Shown here piece after piece: positions 11,305 to 22,335 of a stretch of DNA of 64,000 nucleotides; the first letter of the stretch is position 1, and the number at the start of each line of letters is the position of its first letter. The position numbers and the translations under genes are program-made. The stretch lies in assembly GCF_000715075.1 (NCBI RefSeq), contig NC_134084.1:104264411-104328410 (forward strand), written 5' to 3'. The stretch is from Nicotiana tabacum. Lineage: Eukaryota; Streptophyta; Magnoliopsida; Solanales; Solanaceae. The notes under the pieces are model-generated. The model was not told the DNA's origin. It made no database searches and saw nothing but the letters and a program-made list of their open reading frames with translations.

Positions 11305-13102
11305 TGTGAGCACGTGATTTTTGCCCTATATGAATTACTCCCATAAATTCAAAAAAAATATTTTTTCCATTTGTTTGCAATTTCGTAGATTTTTGTTTGT
11401 TATTGTTTGCATTTGTCTGTGCATGTTTATTTTACTAAATGAAAAATACAAAAATATGTTGCGTTTGCATTTGGGATTTAATTTTACATTTTAGGATTAA
11501 TTGAAAAATTAGTTATTTTATAAAAATGGGAAAAATCACAAAAAATACTTTATTTGCACTTTTAATTTTAATTTTGAATTTGGTAGTTTTTCCCTTTAAT
11601 TTGGTTTTTAATTATTTGTAGTAACAATTATTAGGGTTAATTAATTTAATGTGGTAGGATAATTGGGTTTAGGATTTAATTTAGGTTTTAATTTTAAATT
11701 TAATTTTTAAAGAAAAATGAATTGAAAAAAAAAAGAAGAAAGAGAAGGAAATAATGAAAAAGGAAAATTTAGGCCAAATCGGGCCATGTCCCCAAGCCCA
11801 AACTAATTTCCCCTTAGACCCGTCCAAATTACCCCTTTACCCGGCCCAAAACCGTCCCTAATACCCGGTCCAACCTTCATAATCAAAACTACGTCGTTTC
11901 GTCCTCTTTTATCTGGACCGTTGAATTCAGTTGATCAAACGGTCCGTAACTGACCTTGTCTCAAATATAAGTGTCCGAATCTCGCACCCCCCCTCATTTC
12001 CCAGACTTCATCATCCCTAAGCCAAACCCTGGAGAGCCGCCCTAATTCCCACCACCTCAAGCCAACGGCGCCACCTCCGATGATCACCATATTTACACCT
12101 TAAACTCCTCATCCCTTCCACAATCCCAATCTATAACCAACTTCGTTCGAACACGCTCAGAATCCGTCGAATCTGAGGTTGAAGTCACAAACCCTAGCGC
12201 CGCCCTCATTTCCTCCGATGGCGGCGCCGCCTCTGTTCACCACCAAATTGACGCCATAGAACCGCCATGACCCCTTGTACCAAATCCACGTTCCATTCCC
12301 CTCGAATATGTCTGGAATGTGTCAAATATTGAATCTAAGGTTGAGACCTAGAAGCCAAAACTTGACCAGTGCATGCAAGGTTATTGAGGGCCGGTTTTAT
12401 CCCGAAATAACATCATTTGCTTGTTCTTAACCAAGCACAAGCGATTGGTGTTATTTGGAGATCTAATCGGAGGTTCAGTCAAGTTCAAGGCTTGAATCAG
12501 TGAGTCTACTTAGCTTTTCCATCCAATTTTTCTTATCTCGTCCCCGTCCCTCATCGTTTGTGTAGTAAATCCGTGATTTTCCCCCCTTCTCTTTCTTCTT
12601 ACTCATTTTCCTTTACCCCGTAGTATTTCCTGTCACTGCTGTTTTAATTACATTTATTTTTTTTCTTTGTTTGATTGTTGATTTACAGTAGGAGTTCAAT
12701 GCTGAGTTGGGTAATTAAAATAATTCAAGCTTAAAATCATAAAGTAATTGTGTCTTCCCTGAATTTTTGATTTATTAGTTTCTTTGGTTCATTTGGTCAC
12801 TTCTGAGTGTATCGAGCCCTAACGAGTAACTATAGTCATCTTTGACCTGGTTAAAGGGTCTGGTTAATTAGACCATGGGTTAATTTGAATTAATGGGTAG
12901 GCTAAGGTAAATAACATGGTTATGGGGGTTAGTTTGGGTAGTCTTAGTAAGGGAATCTATTTGTAACTATTTGGGAAGCTTCTAGGAAGCTGGGGGGGAC
13001 TACTTTGCAAAAACTGAATTTGAACTAGGGGTATTTAAGCTAAAATAAAAATTGCAAAAGGGTTTAGGTGCAAATCTGATCCCCATCTAGATACCCTAAT
13101 AA

Positions 13103-13140
13103 CTTGCCTATAAAGGCAGCTTTTCTTGCCTTTGAAGGCA
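13103..13140 (+). promoter_or_regulatory. TATA box inside paired palindromes, LTR of A
   Basis: TTGCCTATAAAGGCA is followed eleven bases later by TTGCCTTTGAAGGCA. Both are near-palindromes of form TGCC..GGCA, and the first holds the TATAAA. The arrangement recurs in the 3' LTR of B at 31885-31924. A promoter role is inferred; the more 5' TATA-like box is an alternative. Confidence 0.5.
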
Positions 13141-14866
13141 GACCCAAGACCTAAGGAGGAAGAACTAAAAATAGAGAAATAGGGACGGCTACATTGGGAC
13201 TGCTCCATTGGTTCCAATTTTGGAATTTCAACTTGTTAAGGCAATCTGTGGTTCATTCAAGTGTGATAAATGGCCTGAGTCTATTTCTTGTCAAAATGTT
13301 TGGGGCAGATTTTGTGTTTTAACCACTGTTTCATTGAATTTGAGTCAATTTCATTGAAAGTTGGTTGAATCTGGGTTGTTGTTCAACTAAAACTGATTTC
13401 TGGGTTGCTTTATATCATTTCCTAAGTTTGAAATTGGGTTGTTGATCACCTCTCGCTGCTGAATTCTGCTTTACTGCTTCTGCTGATCCCTCACTATTCT
13501 TTTTCCTGTTTCAATTTCCAGGTACATACTCTTGATTTCTAAAGCATGTAAGCCATGGTTCAGAGAATGTGTTTTTTGAAGAAAAGTGAAGAGGGTGTTA
13601 TCAGATGTTATGGCTTTTGTTTTCTTTTTCTCTTTCAGTGTGTCTTGGGTTTATGTTAATACAATAGTAGGACTCTTATGTAGTGCGTTGATTTTTCTTT
13701 TGTTTAACTCTTGGATTCTGCTGCTATTAGAACTGGCCATCAACTTTAAGATCTGTGAACATTGTTTTTTAAAATTGCAGATCTGTTAGAATGTTATGCT
13801 AATGCTATCGTAGTTAAGATTGAGCATGTGCTAAAAGTTGAAGTCATCGGTGTTCTCCGGATTTAAATGTGCTCTATTTTGCTTTGTTTATCTATGACTG
13901 CTCGTTAGTAAGTTAGAACTTGGAAATTAAATGGGTGTATTTCTCCTTTAATATATTGTCGCAAGTCTACAATAACTGCTGAATCTTAATTTAATTATGG
14001 GATTTTAGTTGGTAAGATTTTAAATTGGATTAAGGCATAGTTCCTTCTTTGCTTTTGAAACTAACAGGGTGTGCGAGTTTGAATCATTTTGAATTGGTAA
14101 GGTTCTTATTTTGAATTGTTTAACGTGTGTCAATATATTTGGTTCAAAGTCGGAGTTGTAGGGGCAGTGTAAGATGACCTCAAGTGCAGTAACGCTGAGT
14201 CGGCTATCAACCTTGATCCTTTTTGCGCCAAGTTCCCTTTCGTATTAAGCTCTTGATTTGGGCTTCATGTCTAGCCCAATCAGGTCTCCATGTTCGCCGT
14301 GGTTATTAGCTATTGGACCTCGGGTCAGGCTCATGCTCTGAAATGAAAATAGATTAGGCCGCATCCAGTACTAGCCCTTAAATCAACAATTCGAATTTAA
14401 CCGTATTCTAGGAGTAGCTGCAATTTGTTCAAGCCTTACTCAATTAGTGGATCATTGTAGTTAATTCGAAGCGTGCCTTGCTAGCCGGATGTATAATTTA
14501 GGGCCTTCACTTAATTAATTGCAATCCTTTAGAAATCGAGGTATGTCATTTAGCGAACTTTCCATGGCCCTCGCGAAGCTAAAAACGCGTAGTTGCTCTA
14601 GGCGCGTTGTTTTAATAAAAGTATTTTTCCTGAATTCGGGTGCGCATTTATGTGACCCAAATCTAAATTTTGACAATGTTAAAATATGTCGAACGCTGCG
14701 GGTTCATTTCTGTGACGTGGTTCAAGACATGTTTTAACAGCGTTGCAATGTTTCTAAAAATGAATAAAAAGCGTCTAAGATTGAAAATGCACATATGTTT
14801 GAACATGTACTAAAATCAAATAATTAAGCTGAATATAGCAGTTGAGCGACTGTGCTAGAACCACGG

Positions 14867-15020
14867 AACCCGGGAATGCCTAGCACCTTATCCCGGGTTA
14901 ACAGAATTCCTTACTCGGATTTCTGATTCGCGGACTGTTAAACAGAGTCAAACCTTTCCTCGATTCGGGATTAAACCAGTGACTTGGGACACCATAAATT
15001 ATCCCAAGTGGCGACTCTGA
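14867..15020 (+). promoter_or_regulatory. U5 paired hairpins and PBS-like motif (LTR of A)
   Basis: The first stem is AACCCGGGA (14867-14875) with TCCCGGGTT (14891-14899), a perfect 9-bp match around a 15-nt loop. The second is ACTTGGGA (14982-14989) with TCCCAAGT (15002-15009). The second stem runs straight into TGGCGACTCTGA (15009-15020), which repeats the first 11 bases of the primer binding site found at 16024. Confidence 0.6.
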
Positions 15021-15119
15021 TCTTAAAATAAACAAATCCCGTTTTGATTTTCCTTTAATTGGAAAAACTCCCTTATCCTTATACCTTTTACGGGGTGTAG
15101 TAAAAAAGGAGGTGTGACA

Positions 15120-16019
15120 ATGGTTCCCTAGTCACAGTACATTATTTGGCTCAGTTTTAAAAAGGAAATGGACCTTTGTTTACTTATTCCATTTTTGAGT
15201 TTAAACTTTAACATAAAACACCTCTTGAGTTCCTTTATGCTTTTCTTTAATTAAGCTAGACTATCTCAAAAGTAGATTGGAGGTGTGTCATATTAGACAA
15301 TAAAAATAGTTCATGGCCCTCCTAAATCTAGCTTAAATACCCTTTAAAATTGAAATTGAGGTACGCCATGCCAAACAAAAATGACAATTGCGTGGCCCTC
15401 ATTTAATTAATCTTGTTTTGATCCTTAGAATTCGAGGCATGCCGTTTAGTTGAAATTCCATGGCCCTCGCAAAGTTACAAACGCGTAGTAACTTTAGGCA
15501 CGTTATTTTAATCATTAATTTCCTAAACTCGGGGTGCGCATTTATGTGACCCAAATCCAAATCTCAACAACGTTAAATAAAATGTGTCGTGGACCGCGGG
15601 TGCATTTATGTGACGCGGTTCAAGATATATTTTAAATGACGTTGCAATTTTTCCTAAAATTAATTAAAAGCGGTTAAAAGTTTAAAATTGCACATAGATT
15701 CAAAATGTATTAAAATCAGATAATAGGTCAATTATGACAGTTGAGCGACTGTGCTAGAACCACGGAATCCGGAAATGCCTAACACCTTCTCCCGGGTTAA
15801 CAAAATTCCTTACCCGGATTTCTGTGTTCGTGAACTGTAATACAGATTCAATTTTTTCCTCGATTCGGGATTCAAAACCGGTGACTTGGGATACCATAAT
15901 TTATCCCAAGTGGTGACTCTGAATCTTTAAATAAATAAATCCCGTTTCGATTGTCCTTTAATTGGAAAAACTCCCATATACACCCTTCCGCAGGGTGTAG
16001 GCAAAAAGGAGGTGTGACA
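15120..16019 (+). repeat. 3' terminal 900 bp of the 5' LTR of element B
   Basis: Begins ATGGTTCCCTAG exactly where element A's LTR ends and finishes GGAGGTGTGACA at 16019, four bases before the primer site. It corresponds to 33110-34009 of the 3' LTR. It keeps both U5 hairpins (15766-15798 and 15883-15911) and a PBS-like sequence (15910-15921, one base changed). Confidence 0.85.
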
Positions 16020-16023
16020 GCTC

Positions 16024-16061
16024 TGGCGACTCTGTTGGGGATCGAACCCAGAATCTCTGGT
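16024..16061 (+). promoter_or_regulatory. Primer binding site of element B, complementary to a tRNA-Arg-like 3' end
   Basis: TGGCGACTCTGTTGGGGA, four bases after the LTR end, is the complement of a tRNA 3' end finishing in CCA. Complementarity seems to continue through GATCGAACC (the complement of the T-loop GGTTCGATC) and a few bases beyond, to about 38 nt. From memory the tRNA resembles plant tRNA-Arg, which is the known Ogre primer; the acceptor stem has some mismatches to the sequence I recall. Confidence 0.7.
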
Positions 16062-17172
16062 TCAGGGTTCAAGAATTCGAGCTTAGATGAATTGTTACAT
16101 TTGGTTTTATCTGTTATCTGATTTTATTATATGTTTGAGCCTAATGTGCTGCATGTTGCTTTTTACAGCTTTGATATTATCTGAACTGTATATATAAACT
16201 GCTATGAAACCCCTCTCTTCTCTCTCCCGAGGAGTGCACATTGGTCGTGACTTCTTTCTGTTAGTGTCATATCCCAAATAGAACGAGGTTCGGATAAGTT
16301 GCAAAGCCGGATGATCTTTTGGTTACCGATACGCATCCCCCCCTCCCGGCTCGAGTTGTCCGCTCAGGTAAGCCAGGTCTAGAACAAATAAACCCAGGTT
16401 TTTTAAAACCTAGTATAACAATACCTCATGCCGGATCCCTAGTAGGAACGTTTGTTTGCATCATGTGCATTTTGGCTTTAGAGACTCAACACAAAGGTTG
16501 GGTCTGTCTAGGACAGGTGTACCTGAAATGAAAAGACCATCCTGATGCGTCTTACTTGCTACTTGTGCATTTATTTGCTTCGGAGTCGCATGCTGGCCGG
16601 CTTTTGAATAATAGGAGAAAGTTGGAAAAAAGAGAACAACAGTGTGAGGGATAAGTAAGATAATCACCTGTTTTGAAAAAACCAATGTCCAAATGGTACT
16701 GAAACTCTGCAGAAATTTTGAAAAGAAAAAAAATGTTTTATTTTGAAAAAAAAAAGAGAAGAGAAAAAAAGGGTTGGTTTTTGTTTTAAAATTGCCCGAA
16801 CTACGCCAGTTTGATTCTCACAGGGTGTGGGATACGTAGGCAACCCTCATCGGGTCCAACTTCCTTTTGCAAAAATAGCCCAAAAGAACAAAAATATTAC
16901 TTTTATTTGAAAATAATTAGGGTGATGCCATTCTTGTCAAAAATAGCCGAATGTCTCTAAAAGGGCGCCGAAGGCTGCTTTTGCAAGAACAACCGCTTGT
17001 GGTCATTTTTCAAGGTTTTCGTCGGTTAGCCAACACAGCCTTAAAGTCTTCGTCTTCGAGGTGTTGAAAGGCCATATTTGCAAAACCGGATATTATTTTT
17101 AATTTGAAAAAAAAGTGTCAACTTTGTCTTTGAGTCAAACGAGTCTTGATCTTTGCTTAATCACCCTAATAA
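16062..17172 (+). other. 5' leader of element B
   Basis: About 1.1 kb without a credible gene between the primer site and ORF1. It contains an A/G-rich segment (16720-16780) followed by a copy of the dispersed motif (16798-16858). The last bases before the ORF1 Met-Ser-Thr start read TGTGCAG, which could serve as a splice acceptor, but I see no partner that proves it. Confidence 0.6.
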
Positions 17173-19232
17173 ATGTGCAGAATGAGCACGAGTCCAAGTT
17201 TGCCGATAACAGTCAGGAACAAGATCCTTTTGGAGTTGCATAGGTGGTGGAAGGATCTGGGAAAATCAGAGCAAGACAAGATCAATCTACATTTGGAAGG
17301 TCTCACCGGGTTGTTAAAGATCAAACCTAGAGGAGACATCATAAAGGCTTTGGTTACGTTTTGGGACCCAGCCCATAATGTATTTCACTTCTCGGATTTT
17401 GAACTCACCCCAACCTTGGAAGAGATAGCAGGTTATAAGGAAAGTACTTAAGGGCTGAGGCATAAGTATCTGATCGCTCTAAGAGCCGTTAAATTTCACA
17501 AATTCATGGATTTGCTAAAAGTAAGCAAGGGAGTCCCGTACTCCGAGTTGGAGGGTGGTTTTTCCACCTTACGTTTTATATACCAGAGGTACGGGCATGT
17601 AGGAGAGTTCAACGATCCGGAAAGCGGGGTTTGTAGCAAAGGGAACCAAACAAAATGGGATGAGCATAGCCGTTTCGCCTTCATGGTAGCTTTCCTAGGC
17701 CTTGTGGTGTTTCCCCGAAAAGACAGGAATATCGATTTGCGGGTGGCTGGAGTCGTCAAGGTCCTGATTACCAATGCCAAGAGCACTCTTGCCCCTATGA
17801 TAGTGTCTGAGATATACCGAGCTCTCACAGCTTGTAAAGCTGGGGCAGATTTCTTCGAGGGATGCAATTTCCTATTACAGATGTGGATGATCGAGCACCT
17901 GTGTCATCGCCCTCAGTATATGAGTTACGGATCCACAGAGAAAAGTTGCATTGAAGAGTTTGACACAAGGATTTCAGGGTTCAAGCTACCAGAGGGGTTT
18001 GGAGATTGGGTATCCCGCTTTCATTCCATCACTGCGGGATAAATAGAATGGACACTAGGTTGGCTTCCTGTTGAAGAAATTGTGTATATGCCCGCCACTG
18101 GTCCTTACTTTCTCCTAATGGGTCTACGAGGTATTCATCCCTACGCTCCTTACCGGATGATGAGACAGTTGGGAAGGTGTCAGGTGATGCACCCAGATAA
18201 AGATCTTAGTATTTATGCGGTCGAGTTTAGTTCTGACGGCCAATTTCATGAAGAAACAGTTCGTTCTATTTGGAACGAATGCCAGTATTTGACGGTGAAC
18301 ACTCGAGTGAGTGACCTATCTAGAGGCAAAGTCTCACCCGCCTATCTTGCCTGGTATAGAAAGAAGAACACTGCAAGGGCCGAACCAGAAAGACCAGCCA
18401 AAAGGCCTCACATTCAGGAATTCATTGAGGCGTCGCAAGAACAGTGGGCTTGGTTGGCCAAGGAAAATGAATACAGGGCCACAATAGGAAAGTTGGAGAA
18501 ACAAGTCAAAGAACTTCAATTCGAGAATAGCTTGCAAGATGCGGCGGACGAAGGTGAAAAGAAAAAGCTAGCCAAAGAAAACGAGGCCCTCCGAGCCCAA
18601 ATTCAGAAAATGAAAGTAGCGGCAGAAAACCCTGCCCGTAGTGCCAAAGATGAAAAACTTATAGGTAACCTGAGGCAGAAAGTGAGTGACTATAGTTTTG
18701 ATTTGAACAAAGTAGAAAGTGAACTAGCCAGGATTCGAAAGCAATTGGCTAAAAACGCGGATGAACGAGCACGCCTGGTTAAGTACTTGAAAGAAAAGTA
18801 CGACAATGAGGTCGCGAGATTAAAGAAAAGGGTCATCGCCACGGAAAACAAAATGATCAAACAGGCGAAAGACTTCGAGGTTGAAAGGGAACGTTTTTAT
18901 ACAGCATTGGCACAATTAGAAATAAATTTGCGAAAACTTCAGGAGCAGAATCATGTGGCCGAGCAAACTTTGGAAGCCAGGGCCCAACAAATCGGGCGTT
19001 TGTTGCAAGAAAAAGGTGTCATATGAGAGAGAATTAGAAACATCGCCGATTACATTGTTGTGAAGTGCCAAGCCTATGAGGATATGACTCGCACCACCTT
19101 CTTCGCGGCCATGATGACATTTGTTAAACAGATAATGAGTGACTTGGATCGACTTCAAAGAGATCTTGCATATAGGCCCGCGGCGAGACCGAATGATGTC
19201 CCGTGGGCACCAAGAGCATTAATGTATTCATG
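17173..19232 (+). pseudogene. ORF1 of element B (Ogre accessory protein, broken)
   Basis: Extra protein encoded upstream of gag in Ogre elements; function unknown. The first about 330 residues form a globular domain with conserved pieces such as ELTPTLEEIAGY, RFAFMVAFLG, EIYRALTACK and LLQMWMIEHL. It resembles the plant-specific DUF7745/plant-mobile-domain-like family found beside retroelement genes (family name from memory). The rest (from about 18400) is rich in Glu, Lys, Leu and Ala with a heptad pattern, so a long coiled coil. Starts at 17173 or the in-frame ATG at 17182. In-frame stops: TAA 17449, TAA 18040 (Gln codon expected) and TGA 19024 (Arg expected); the natural end is 19232. C has the same ORF at 62150-64000. 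Confidence 0.75.
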
Positions 19233-19988
19233 ATTTTTCATTTGAGTCTATTAGAGTCTGTCAGTTGTTTTGACTCTGTATTTTCTTTCTGTTGGAGTCT
19301 GTCAGTTGTTTTCGAGTCTGTATTTTCTTTGTTGGAGTATGATAGTTTATATTTGGAATCTGTATTTCATCTTTGCATCAGAGTCTGTTAGCTTCTTTTG
19401 GAGTCTGTTGGTTTTGAGTCTTTGTAATCAAAGCATTTGCTTTTTATGAAAATTGAAAATCCCAAAATATTTTATTATTTACTTTCACACTTATCTCTCA
19501 GAACTACGCTCGGTCTGATTCATGCGGGGTCATGATACGTAGGCAATCTCCATAGGATTCGACCATAACCAAAAGAAAAAAAAGAGAGAAGAAAAAGAAA
19601 AAAGAGAGAAAAACAAGAGAGAAAAAGAAAAGAAAAGAGAGAAAAATAAGAAAACCAAGAGAAAGAAACAATGGCAAAACAAGAAGGAAATGAGAGGATA
19701 AAAACAAAGAAAAAGCAAAGGCCAGAACAAAAAAGAGAAAAGGGGGAAAAGAGAAATTGCAAATAGAAATAAGGAAAGGTCGGGATGACGCAAGCACCTG
19801 ATGAAATGCATAATAGAAGCGGTTAACTGCTTAGGTGCATTCATTCCCCAAAATGTACGGTTACCAATTTGTTAAAGCCCTAATCACTAACAAGGTTGTT
19901 GTTGATGTATTGAGTCCAGGCAGGTGGTTAGTTGATTGGCATTCTGGCAATTCACTCCTACAGCACTCGATCAAAAGACAAGCTGAAC
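19233..19988 (+). other. ORF1-gag spacer of element B with homopurine tract
   Basis: Non-coding. It contains about ten GAGTCTGT-type short repeats (19240-19420), a dispersed-motif copy (19501-19562) and a G/A-rich tract (19569-19750). Equivalent to 1-675 in element A. Confidence 0.7.
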
Positions 19989-22335
19989 ATGGCCAACCAA
20001 GAACCGGAGGCAAGTATCGTCGATCCGTCGAAAGAGGTGGAAGAATTGGATGTTAATGCAATGAGGGAAGAGATGTATAAGTTAAAGTAGCAAATGGCTG
20101 AAATGTACCAGGCCTGGGCAAAGGGGCATCCACCACCGGTTTATCCCGCCAACCCTGCTTATATCCCACCATTGGATCAACCTCAAGAACCTCCCACTGT
20201 GAACTCGTCTCCGGCCTTTCCCCTTTACCAATAGTGTTATGGCACCACTTCCCATACATCGCAAGCTCCACCACCCAAACAAGTCTCATACCCTCCTCCA
20301 CCAGTCACACCCATCTTTGTGGCACCTCCACTTGCTACATTACACTGGTTTTCCAGTGAGCCTCTATTCCAGACTCACGACAACCAGTATTATCCCCCTG
20401 AGCCCACCTTCAAAGTCCCGGAACCATATTCTTACACCCCTCATCTTGATCTCCCGGCAGAGACCGAGAAGCCACCCAAAAATATCGAACATGAGGAGAT
20501 GATCAGAAAGGTCAAGAGCTTAGAACAATCGTTCAGAGATATGAGGGGGTTGGGAGGTCAAGTAAGTGTGGCCTATAAGGATTTATGTCTATTCCTGGAT
20601 GTTCAGTTACCAGCAGGGTTCAAGATGCCTAAGTTTGATCTGTACGATGGGCATAGGGACCCAGTAGCACACTTAAGAGGATTTTGTAGCAAGATGAGAG
20701 GGGCAGGCGGAAGAGATGAATTATTGATGGCATATTTCAGCCAAAGTCTGAGCGGATCGGCATTGTTATGGTATACCAGACAAGATCACAATCGGTGGTA
20801 CACATGAGACGATTTGGCCCAAGCCTTCGCCTGTCATTTTCAGTACAATCTTGAAATTATCCCAGACTGTCTGTCATTGACGAAGATTGAGAAAAAGCCT
20901 GGTGAGAGTTTCAGGGAATATGGATTCCGTTTGAGGGAGCAAGCAGCTAGGGTTGACCCTCCGATAAAAGAAAGTGAGATGGTTGATTATTTCTTGCAGG
21001 CCTTGGAGCCCACTTATTTTGGTCATTTGGTGTCAGTAGTGGGCAAGTCCTTTAATGAGGTTGTAAAAATGGGAGGCATGGTAGAAGAGGGACTCAAGTA
21101 TAATAAAATCATGAGCTACTCAGCAATTAAAGCAACCACCCAGGCCATCCAAAATGGTACTGGGGGTGTACTCGGGAAGAAGAAGAAAGAGGATGTTACG
21201 ACAATTGAGTCGGGAGCTTGGGTCGGATCCAGGGGCCCTTCACATTACTACAACCAGCTTCGACCCTATCACCAAACTTACCACCACACTCTATATAGCC
21301 CACCACGACACTACTACCCATCGCCAAATCCCTATTTTTCTGTCCATCATGCGCAAACATACACTCAACCTCCCACGCACGCACAATCGCGTGCGTCAGT
21401 CCCACAAAATACATACCCAGCTCCACAAAATGCCTATCCACCCCCAAGAGCCTACCGAAATCCCCCTGGAATAGGTTTTCGGCCCAATCAGGTCACCAAG
21501 AATGAGAGGTTGCAGAAGAAGAAGACTTTCACTCCATTGGGAGAATCCTATACCAGTTTGTTCCACAGGTTGAGAAAATTGGGTATGCTGAGTCCGACTG
21601 AACCAAAATTGCCAAATCCTCCCCCGAGGAATCTTGATCACTCCGTAAGTTGCGAATATTGTTCTAGTGCCTCGGGGCACGACACAGGGAAGTGCTGGCA
21701 ATTGAAAACAACTATTCAAGAGCTCATTGATACTAATCGGATTGAGGTCCAAGTTCTGGAGGCACCTAATATCAACCAAAACCCATTACCAGCTCATCAA
21801 GACACGAATATGATTGAGATAATGCATAATTAAAGGGAGCCTAAGACATCTTCGCAAACTGTCATGATGATTTGGTCCAGCGATGTCAGGCCATTCGAAA
21901 AGCCAACAAGTGAGAAGTCTGCGATCAAGTTGAATGGGGAAAATAGTGAACCATCTATGGTGGTCAAGAAGGGGTCCTCAAGTGACATCGCAGGGAAACA
22001 TGAAAGAGCGAAAGTGGTTGTGTCGGGAGTGGAAAACAAGCCTATTGTAATTGTGGAAGGTGCCCGCATAGACCCTGTCATCATCAAGCCGGTAACTCAA
22101 TTACCAATAGTCAACAGCAGGGTGGTCCCGTGGAATTATGAACAAGTGACAGTGACTCATAAGGGGAAAGAAGTTAAAGAAGAAGTATGTGAGACCCATG
22201 GTTTGACTCGATTGGGAAGATGCTTTGCCCCCGAAGAGTTGAGAAAAGCTAAAAGTTCCAAAGACAACCCGGTATTGGCGAAGAAAGTTGTGACTGAGGA
22301 AGAAGCAGAGGAGTTCTTGAGAAAGATGAAAGTGT
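19989..22335 (+). pseudogene. gag: gag of element B (broken)
   Basis: The same layout as in A: acidic N-terminus, proline-rich stretch, capsid-like region (about 20540-21130), a Pro/Tyr/His-rich linker and a zinc knuckle C-x2-C-x5-H-x4-C at 21651-21695. The ATG at 19989 matches the conserved Met-Ala-Asn start. Lesions: TAG 20088 and TAG 20232 (both Gln codons), TGA 20805 at the same Trp codon as the stop in A, TAA 21831 and TAG 22334. The stretch 20814-21833 is otherwise open for 339 codons. Confidence 0.85.

Larger units (their letters stand above)
1..15119 (+). mobile_element. Ogre/Tat-type Ty3/gypsy element A (5' part outside window)
   Basis: Order seen: ORF1-gag spacer, gag, protease, intron-like spacer, RT, RNase H, second archaeal-type RNase H, integrase, a 3.4-kb non-coding 3' region, polypurine tract, and a 3' LTR that starts TGTGAGCACG at 11305 and ends TGACA at 15119. 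The second RNase H, the pro/RT intron, the giant LTR and the long 3' region are together diagnostic of the Ogre branch of Tat elements. ORF1 and the 5' LTR would lie left of the window. The coding part has many stops and frameshifts, so this copy cannot be autonomous. The sequence right of its 3' LTR (15120-16019) is the end of a different Ogre LTR, so A probably inserted into the 5' LTR of element B. Confidence 0.9.
11305..15119 (+). repeat. 3' LTR of element A (3.8 kb)
   Basis: Starts TGTGAGCACGTGATTTTTGC after the PPT and ends AAAAAAGGAGGTGTGACA. Contents: an ACGTCGTTT motif (11889), a TATA-like ATATAAG (about 11966), a GC-rich leader-like block (12000-12250), a second TATA inside a palindrome (13103-13140), and two hairpins plus a primer-site-like sequence near the end (14867-15020). 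Short open frames inside (for example 13586-13789 and 14519-14737) have no coding support. Confidence 0.85.

Noticed and set aside
16024..16061. A tRNA gene
   Set aside because: Only the complement of a tRNA 3' part is present, at the exact position of a primer binding site.
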